NCBI RefSeq assembly: GCF_031143425.1
Contig: NC_090444.1
Span: 1,346,708,323-1,346,772,322, forward strand
Direction: 5' to 3'
DNA: 64,000 nucleotides
From: Pleurodeles waltl
Lineage: Eukaryota; Chordata; Amphibia; Caudata; Salamandridae
A program made the position numbers and the translations under genes. The notes below the pieces were generated by a model. The model did no database searches and was not told where the DNA came from. It saw nothing but the letters and a program-made list of their open reading frames with translations. Shown in pieces: positions 55,918-64,000 of the stretch (position 1 is the first letter of the stretch; each line of letters starts with the position of its first letter).

Positions 55918-58900
55918 GATTTCTAGAGTGAACGTGTGATCAAGCCCTATAATGAATTCCTTTCAAGGGTCAGTCCATATATTGTGCTGTGCAAATCCCA
56001 ATCCAAGATGAAGTATAATTTATTTTCTGTGATGTCAGCTTCTATTAGAAAATATCTAGGAAGGCAATTCTGAATGTAATATGCATTGAAACACATCTGT
56101 TGCCTTAGATTTTATCATGTACCTTCATCGCTTCCTTTCTATGTTTGTCCCAGATTTTTCCTTCTTGCAGCTCGATGCTCTAGCGAATAATCTTCTGGAT
56201 TTGGTCTTGCACTGTTCTACTTCCTGCTTCACCACGAGGAGCCTGGTGCTTTAACAGACATTTATTGGGTGCGGCTTTCTATTAACATCTCTGGTTATGA
56301 GCCGATCTGTAAGGGAGGGCAAAGAGGAATGTGGGCATTAGAAGATTCATTTGATAATAACTTAGGCGTTCTTTGATTTATCAACATAAACCTTGGTGAA
56401 CAGTTCTCAAATTAAGCCCAGTGCAAACCCATCAATTTTCTTGCAGATCCGTTGAGGGGGAAAAGGTAAATGGTCAATAATAGTGGCCTGTCATCTATTT
56501 ATGGTTGACATCAGATACTACAACACTCAAAAAGAGCTTTGTTACTGTAGAGCGAAGGTGTATCACAAAGTAATACAAAATATGAGTTTTTTTTATTCTT
56601 TCTGCTAGGTTTAATTGATAAGGTGGTTCTTCAAAGAGATAAGTGCTAGCCGTGCATCACACAGCCAGAACGTGCCTCATCCTGTGCACTTTTTTAGGGC
56701 TCTTAAAGAGAAAGTGGAATCACAGAAATGAGACGAAAATGAAGTATAATATAAGTAGTCCCAACAGTATTAAAATCAGTTGATTTTTTTGTGATCCGAG
56801 GGAAGTAGAGGCAATAGGAAATGTTAACAGTGCTGTAATGAAAGTGATTGATCATGTTGTCTGAATTAAAGTTTATAAGCAAGGTGTGCTCCACACGAAA
56901 TAACTGGGTAAGATAATTTTTTCACATCATTTTGTTTTTATAAACAGCAAATTCAGACTGTAAAACTAATCATAGGTTTCACTTTTGCACATTTTCAGTG
57001 CCTATTCAAACCATCTGGTACACATATTTGTATCGAATATGCAGTGCATTCACTTAATAACTCTATTGCAAACCACTGAGATAACATTCGATGTATACAC
57101 CTCATTGTCTTAGGTATCCGCACAACTAATACAATGCTATTACTAATACTCTTCATGTTGCAGCCCGCCAATCAGATTGCATGATTTGAGCTTGTAGTAC
57201 TGCTGTACTCCACGGCAGTACGGCAGTATTAACGCATCACTAGATATATATCATTTTTTAACCTTAATTTCTGAAAAACTTTGAAACAGATTTACATCAC
57301 ATTACAAAGGGATACTTTCTTAATCAAGATCTAGCTTTCTGCCACATTTTGTGTAGTTTATATTTAGTTCTTTGGCTGTAGTTGTGTCTAACTTTCCAAG
57401 CCCACTGTTTTTCCGAGCCCCTGTTTGACAGATCACCCCGTAACTTTCCGGGAAGGGGCTGAGATGGATGAACCTTTTATTGTAAAGTTTTTTAAGATTC
57501 GACAAATGGTGCAAAAGTTACTTACAAACCAAAAAAATGAATTTCCTTTGGCAACCTGGTCTTAAGTACAACTACACAGTTCACCACCGCTGTATAATAT
57601 ATACATATGTATACATGTAAAATTTGGTCAATCTTCACAATCGCCTATTGTAGCTATCCTCACCAGTTTTATTTGTGGCCCCCTGTGTGGCCTCCCTGGA
57701 AATCTGATCTAGAGATGCCACTGTCAAAAAGTGCTCATATTTTTTTCAAATGGACATTAATGCAAAAATCACTATACTACGATTACTCATGTGGACAATA
57801 TTAACTTACCAAATGTTGCAGTATTTGGTAAACCAATAATGCTAGGTTCATTGCAATAGTGTTGTCGCTCTAGGGTAATTAATTAGAAAACAATGGTTAA
57901 TTACTGCATAGAACATTATACCAAGCATGCAAAAGTTCAGATTAACATTTTATGAACAATATGTAATTGGTTAATAATGCTTGTACAGATATGCTATATA
58001 ACATTGGGTTCATTTTGTATAATATTACCCATGTTGGTACAATCACAAATTGATAATTCCATTAATCTGACTGTATTTATTTATGGAAATCCAGTAATTT
58101 ACTAACAGTTGTTAGTGTACTAACATTAGCCAGAGTTAATCAATACCGTTTCCCAAGGGATAGTTGTCGAGAGGTTACTATGGTTGTACAATGTTAGCAT
58201 GTTGCTGGCATCACAGCTTGGGTCATGTCCACAAGGGTTCTAAATTTCCCAATTCTTCACCTCCTCAACAAAGGTTACCAAGAAGTAGGCAAGGTCCCCC
58301 TTTTTTGCCCAATTACCTTGTGTTGTGTGGCCCAGCCTTGTTCCCTCTTTAAATGGGCCCAACCCCATTACTAGTTTGACATATTTCGATTATTTGTATT
58401 TATTTAAGCCCAATACTGCACATTTCAGACAACCTATCCATTTGTACTGCCTCATAATGTGTTCTGATCATATCACTCTTATGCAGATTTTGGACTATTT
58501 GTTTACATTATGCAAAGAACATTATCCCAGAGTTAGACACCATTGTGCAATGAATGCCTATAATCTGCCAGGAATTACCATCATACTATCATTGTGTCAT
58601 GGATGTGCACTATATTTCAGTTATGACCACCATTCTGTTAGAGCCAACATTCTGTCACTTACAGACACCAATATGTTATAGATTCACACAAAATGCCAGA
58701 CCCAGCATTTCACCAGGGGTGAGCCCCATATAATGAATGTATGCAGATCGCCAAGAAGTACCAGCACTTTGCCAAGGCCATCATTTTATTAGAGGTGGTA
58801 ATCATGCCATGGCCGTTCACAGGTTGGCAAGGATTACACTCTCTCAAGTTTTTTTAAATTGAGTCCTCAAGTGAATGTACTCCATAATTCATAGAAATAA

Positions 58901-58995
58901 GCTTCCAGACAACCTCGAACATGTACGGGAAATTTGACAAAGTGAAATGTATGACTAGGTTTACAGCCTGAATTCACTATTTGTAAAAGCAAAAC
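55918..58995. other. Unassigned AT-rich sequence
   Basis: About 3 kb without any recognised repeat boundary or coding domain. The 118-codon frame at 58325-58681 has no motif I know. This is the longest stretch with no assigned feature and the likeliest unique DNA in the window. Confidence 0.35.
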
Positions 58996-58998
58996 TAT

Positions 58999-59710
58999 GG
59001 GCCAGATGTAGCAAGCCTTTTGCGCCTTGCAAACTGCGAAAAACGCAGTTTGTGAGGCGCAAAAGGCCAAACGCGATGCACAACCTCAAATTGCGGTACC
59101 GACTCGCAATTTGAGGCTGCGACTCGCAAATAGGAAGGGGTGTTCCCTTCCTATTTGCGACTGCATCGCCATGCAGAGTTGCTTTGGGACCGCGAATGCG
59201 GTCGCAAACCAACTCGCAGTTACCATCCACTTGAAGTGGATGGTAACTCATTCGCAAAAGGGAAGGGGTCCCTATGGGACCCCTTCCCCTTTGTGAATGT
59301 CATTAGAAATATTTTTTCAGAGCAGGCAGTGGTCCTATTGACCACTGCCTACTCTGAAAAAACCGAAACCAAATGGTTTCGGTATTTTTTCTTTTTGCAG
59401 CTCGTTTTCCTTTAAGGAAAACGGGCTGCAAAAAGAAAAAAAAAACTGCTTTATTCAAAAAGCAGTCACGGACATGGTGGTCTGCTGTCTCCAGCAGGCC
59501 ACCATCCCCGTGAGTGCCCAGACTCGCTATGGGGTCGCAAACTGCGACCCACCTCATTAATATTCATGCAGTGGGTCTTTGCGACCCCATAGCGAGTCGC
59601 AGAAGGTGTCTGAGTCACCTTTCTGTATCTCGTATTGCAAGTTGCAATTTGCGAGTCGCTATGACTCGCAAATTGCAAGTCGCAATTTAATACCTACCTA
59701 CATCTGGCCC
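58999..59710. mobile_element. GGGCCAGATGTAG hairpin-chain MITE (712 bp), TAT duplication
   Basis: Termini GGGCCAGATGTAG and CTACATCTGGCCC are perfect inverted repeats flanked by TAT (58996-58998 and 59711-59713). Interior hairpins follow one another: TTTTGCGCCT/AGGCGCAAAA, CCATCCACTT/AAGTGGATGG, GGGGTCCC/GGGACCCC, AGGCAGTGGTC/GACCACTGCCT, ACCGAAACC/GGTTTCGGT, GTTTTCC/GGAAAAC, CTGCTTT/AAAGCAG and CTCGCTATGGGGTCGCAAA/TTTGCGACCCCATAGCGAG. Many CpGs remain, suggesting a young copy. Small frames here are artefacts. Confidence 0.92.
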
Positions 59711-59713
59711 TAT

Positions 59714-61960
59714 GTGAAATTAGCAGATTATCTAATGGAATCAAGGATGTGAGTTCCTACCAGGTATCAGAATGGCAGTGTTTTCCTCTCATAATATATT
59801 TTCAGAATAAAAAGCTACAGTCATTTCAATATTAAATATTAAAACCAAAAGACCAAGGAACAGAGGCAGTTGTATAATAATTCAAGAACATTAAGCGGGG
59901 AACAACCTTTTTCCACTTGAACCCCACTGGTTTGAGTTCCCTGGAAGTTTGAGTTTGGGAATGATTGGAACAGAAGTTATGACACATTTGCTACAAGTTC
60001 TGAAGATCTTGACATTTCCCTTTATTGGCAGCTTTCTAAACATAGACATTTGCTACAAGTGACTGCTTATCTTGTGGACAAGCTCACGATTGCTGGTGGC
60101 TGATTGCACTCAACATATATTGTTCGAATCTATACAGCGGCAAACATAAAATAAACAATATATACATAAATCAACCATATGTATCATATCCCCATCCTCA
60201 ATAAGACCTCTCATGTGCAAATATATCTCCATTAAAGATCCCATCCCATATCCCTCAAATTATAAAAGACAAAAATTCCCAATTCTTTTGATGTAAGAAT
60301 CTCACAAAAGTGTTCACTGCAAATTATTCACCAACTACATACAACTTATAACACCCAATTATACTCATTATCAAATCTACGCACTCACCTGCATCCAACA
60401 TATATCAGACAAGACACTGGTCACAAATCATCACAAGTCCATAATCCTATTCCAATCTTGTCTATCGTTCCAAGATATTCAGAAAGGTGTAAGCTTTCTA
60501 TATGGGTAAGAACACATTCAAGTGAATCGTTGTTAGGGTTCTATCCCTTATTCATAGCAATTCACTCATCATGTCCAACATATTCTAGTGTGCTGTCCAA
60601 TGTGAATTCATCCACCACATGCACCTTCTCATGTGTTTCACCCTTTAGTCGTACATATAAAAATAGCTAAACCATAAGAGTGTACGTTAATCACCACATG
60701 CATGTCCTGATTACATATAACTCTCAAATGAAAAACCTCTTGTGATAATAATAAAAAAAAACACTGAGGATAGTCCCGAGATTCTGTACAAAAACTTACC
60801 CCAGAGTCTCCTTCAGACTCTTTTATATAATATTGAAAATCCAGTATCCTCCAATAAGATATCTGTCTTTAATCTATGTGGAAAAGGTATGAATTAACAT
60901 TGTATGAGATCTTAATTATGTATCTACTTTTTATCCCTTATCACTCTAGAGACGTGGGAATTCAAACCTCCCCCTTTATCCATTGCTTAGTCTGCTCCTT
61001 TTGTTCCGAAAAGCCACCATCTTTGCTCCTATTCATCTAGTATATATTATTTCAGTCCTAAATTGTATTTTACTAAAGTTAAAATCATGTAATATCATAT
61101 TTTGAAAGTCAATTCATCTTTTAATACACGTATTTTTTATAAATTTTACCATTCAGCACTAATCTAACCCCTTCCCATTTTATATTCTTTAACTCAAGAA
61201 GACCCCAGACCTTATAAAATTAAAGACTTCCAGAGTCACCCGAATGGGTCCTGCTGCAACCGCCCCATCATAGTTACACTTTCAGGTAGCGGCTAGTTTT
61301 CAATGCATATCATGCTGTCCATCCACCTGTCTGCATAGTCCCATAGATAAAACAATACTACTTAAAACATGACAGGTGTACATACATATATCCTGCATCG
61401 TTACCTAACCAGTCGCTAACCACTTACCCCATTCGCAAGGCCGCGTTCTCCTCCATTCTTTTTTTCATTTTTTTCAGAGTTTTTTCCGGTCGTAGAAGCA
61501 TCTCTCTACCTGCGCTCAGTTTTAATACCAAACGGAAGTACCCTAACCCCCGATCACACCAATGGGAGGAAACCGTCTAATCTCTTATGCGTTTCCTTTC
61601 CCCTGGGGTTAACTTCCAGTTAAAACCAAAATATACCAATAACCTTAATGACGCCAAGGATGTATACTTGATCGTAGATTTCTCTAACCCTCGAGTACTC
61701 AATTAAGCTTCAGACTCATCATATAACCAAATGCAGGGAACATTTCCTCCTCATTACCGACTTATTTCATCTTAATTTTATGTAACTATATTATCTCCAC
61801 ATGTTACCCCCCAAGGAGTAGTACAACTGAGCAATACTATGTAAGCCAATAAACTTCCTCACAGCCACATATATCTCAATCTGGCCGACCTACAGCTAAT
61901 AATTCCTATCTATCTAGTAGCAGAGAGGGTCTGGGTTCCACAACTTACCCAACAGCAATA
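59714..61960 (-). other. Unassigned; may include the 3' region of the Penelope-like element
   Basis: AT-rich sequence lies downstream (minus strand) of the GIY-YIG frame, with a CpG-containing part at 61430-61570. I looked for a hammerhead core and found none that pairs. The 3' boundary of the element cannot be placed. Confidence 0.3.
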
Positions 61961-61970
61961 ACTGGAGTTC

Positions 61971-62600
61971 TTATGAGTAAAACTGGCCCCCCTCATCCCA
62001 ATCTTCCTTACTATTGAGCCCTGTCTTCACTGTCTCCAACCTAATTATATACCATAGTTCTCGTCTTTTTCTCCAAATTTCCCAGTTTCCACCTCTTTTA
62101 TTAGGACTAATTCTCTCCAAGATAAACCATTGTAAATCCTTCTCTGTGTGTCCCTTACTTAAAAAGTGGTCTACTAATGGAGCATTCATTTTGCCTGTCC
62201 TAATTGCTGATTTATGTTCACATAGACAAGTCCTCATTTCTCTCCCTGTTTCACCCACATAGCCCAAACCACACGGGCATAAAATTAAGTACACAATATT
62301 TTTGCTGCAACAGTTATTCATATTCCCTGGAGTAACTCTAAAACCCAGATATTCAATAGATTTATCTTCTATACATGACTCACAGCTGCTATAGCTGCCG
62401 CACCTATAGTTCCTTCAAACTACATCTACGAACAGGTTCCGTTGTTTGGTTTGATGTTCCTCTCTATAGGTATGAACCAACCTACTTCTCAGGTTCTTAT
62501 TACATCTAAAAGCATAAATAGGTTTATTTAATGGAGTCTCTCCTTCTATATTTAAAACATGCCAACTTCTGTTTATGACATTTTTAATTGTGTTACTCAT
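61971..62600 (-). pseudogene. Penelope-like element: linker and GIY-YIG endonuclease
   Basis: From 62600 the frame reads MSNTIKNVINRSWHVLNIE, the linker that follows the RT in Penelope-like proteins, then meets one TGA at 62415-62417 and continues in the same frame through a Cys cluster (RCGSYSSCESC) into the GIY-YIG domain. In the latter, counted from the Met at 62321, VYLILC (10-15) and YVGET (21-25) form the GIY and YIG halves. R30 and the EHK box (35-37) follow, as in the active family. The domain nicks target DNA for retrotransposition and distinguishes Penelope elements from other retroelements. Apart from the single stop, the endonuclease is intact to its stop at 61971. Confidence 0.85.
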
Positions 62601-62628
62601 ATCATTGAATTGACTGACAAATACAATC

Positions 62629-63986
62629 CTATCTCTGTTTATTAAACTCCATACCTTCCACAGTAGATATCATATGGGCTGAATCTTTAATATATGATCT
62701 TTGTTGTGGGACCAAAGGTTTTAAGAAACTGTCTACATATTTACTATGAGGTTCCAATAGAGACCCAATGCATGATATTATTGGTCTCAATGGTGGATTT
62801 AACACATTTTTGTGGATTTTTGGTAGTCCATAGAATGCTGGACTAATGGGGTTTTCATTCATAAGAAATCTACCCTCCTCCACACAAATCCAACCCTCCA
62901 ACAGACCCTCATTGATTACTTCTCCAATTTCCTTTTCAGGTTTGTCCTTTGTAGTCATGGGGACTTGTCGATAATGTTCTTTCACTGACAAGAGCTCCTC
63001 AGCTTTTCTTTCATAGTCCTGGGTGTCAAAGACCCCGACACCACCCGCTTTATCTGCAGATAGTAATATTCATGTCTTCTTGAAGGGAACTCATGGCAGT
63101 GCGTTGTTCATTCGATAAATTGTCCTTAGATTTAAAAGGATTACATAGGATTTTCTGAATATCCATTTCCACAAGAGTTTTAAATAACTCTAATTCTTTT
63201 CCTACCTGTGCAAGGGACGGCGTAAACCTAGATTTAGGCTTTAACCCCAAGATGTTTTCCCCATCATTCACAGATTAACGTATCTCAAAAAACTTATGTT
63301 ACCTCACTTTTCTAAAAAAGGCCTTAATATCTTTCTGCAATTCTGCCCTATTTACCCTAGCTGTGGGTACAAAGCTCAAACCCTTTTCAAGAACTTCTAT
63401 CTCACTACTCGTCAGAATTCTTTGTGATAAATTTACCACTGGGGCTTTATCTACCTCCAATATCTTTGATTTCTTGTTCTCATATACTCCTGTTGTGGTT
63501 GGTTTCTCTGTTGTGCACCCCTTCCTCTTGTACCTCCCGTTCTCTGATTGGTTCTTGGGTGTAGTTCTAAGAAGCATTATTTCTCTGTTCCCCCGTCTTC
63601 TGATTATCATGTACATAATCCTCATCCTCACTTCCTGATCCAGAAGATTCCAAAAATGTCACATATTTCTTTTCATTCCCTTTCTGGGCCATCCATCTTT
63701 CCTTTTGGATGGTGTCTCCACTTTGTTCATTTCTTCCCCAACAATAATCTTTCTGAAGATAGGGATATGGCAATTCATAACTAAATCTATTAACATCCCT
63801 CCTTAATTTTACAGACTTCTTATTCAAGAGGTAATCTCTGTATCCATCTACCTCCTTATTTAATTCTTCTAAACATGTTTTAGCACTTTCTAACACCATT
63901 CCTTCCTTAAGACCCTCCTCTAGTTCCTCAATTTCTTGGTTTTCAACAATTACTAATCCTTGGGCTGTCTCATTAATTAATAACAT
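62629..63986 (-). pseudogene. Penelope-like element: N-terminal region and RT fingers remnant
   Basis: Blocks recognisable in order: an acidic, basic-mixed N-terminus (63986-63567), VNLSQRILTSSEIEVLEKGLSF (63450-63380; the usual NLS..LS..E..VL..GL.F pattern), SADKAGGVGVFDTQDY (near 63055-63010; family PADKGGxVV motif) and FYGLPKIHK with PLRPIISCIGSLLEP (62840-62745), the RT finger signature of Penelope elements. The frame then reaches GMEFNK and is cut by a deletion joining it to the post-RT linker. The palm with its aspartates is missing. At least two other frameshifts and several stops are present. The N-terminus continues beyond 64000 or begins at 63986; this cannot be decided. Confidence 0.8.
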
Positions 63987-64000
63987 CCAATCCCGACTGC

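Larger units (their letters stand above)
61971..64000 (-). mobile_element. Penelope-like retroelement, internally deleted, open at right edge
   Basis: The minus strand carries the N-terminal region (63986-63050), the start of the RT domain (63060-62629), then jumps directly to the post-RT linker (62620-62415) and the C-terminal GIY-YIG endonuclease (62412-61971). The RT palm with its catalytic motif is absent. Frames shift near 63600, 63055 and at the deletion junction near 62625. Confidence 0.85.

Noticed and set aside
61690..61760. Hammerhead core suggested by TCATCA near TTTC downstream of the Penelope frame
   Set aside because: The segments that should form helix II do not pair.

Overview
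The window looks like intergenic or intronic DNA from a vertebrate with a very large, repeat-filled genome. The mix of elements (a retrovirus with a Lys1,2-type primer site, L1, CR1/L2 and Penelope retroelements, GGGCC-ended hairpin MITEs, TGTAAGG/TGTAGG-ended multi-kilobase elements) fits a salamander. Several repeats resemble, from memory, families common in the newt Pleurodeles waltl. That assignment is inference and was not tested by a search. I recognise no host gene exon, tRNA, rRNA or CRISPR array. All coding potential that can be assigned belongs to transposable elements.

Layout. 1-1.93 kb: the 5' end of an endogenous retrovirus on the minus strand: LTR with TATA box, CCAAT triplet and poly(A) signal, then primer-binding site, leader with a splice donor, and an uninterrupted 247-codon start of gag that runs off the left edge. 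1.97-20.3 kb: a dispersed repeat, a chain of GGGCC-ended hairpin MITEs, one hAT MITE with a perfect 8-bp target duplication, a 159-bp tandem duplication, microsatellites and relics resembling hammerhead ribozymes. 20.8-23.45 kb: a decayed plus-strand L1. 25.2-27.3 kb: a repeat containing a 62-bp minisatellite, whose second half matches 1.97-2.85 kb. 27.7-31.7 kb: two MITEs, an L2-type 3' tail and a tRNA-derived SINE. 32.9-40.65 kb: a near-full-length minus-strand L1 split by a 2.69-kb terminal-inverted-repeat element with a 4-bp duplication. 41.6-44 kb: a related plus-strand element. 44.0-47.5 kb: a repeat with ~370-bp internal tandem units, interrupted by a MITE. 49.5-51.3 kb: a decayed minus-strand CR1/L2 LINE. 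53.8-59.7 kb: three more GGGCC-ended hairpin elements. 62-64 kb: a minus-strand Penelope-like element that keeps its GIY-YIG endonuclease but has lost the reverse transcriptase core.

How the parts relate. There is no operon or pathway here. Nested insertions give a partial history: the L1 is older than the 2.69-kb element inside it, and the 44-47 kb repeat is older than its MITE. The most unusual structure is the hairpin-chain architecture of the GGGCC-ended elements. Fourteen listed copies cover roughly 12% of the window. They share termini and mostly T/A-rich 3-bp target duplications, but are built inside from successive, different palindromes. No new protein system is supported by the sequence.
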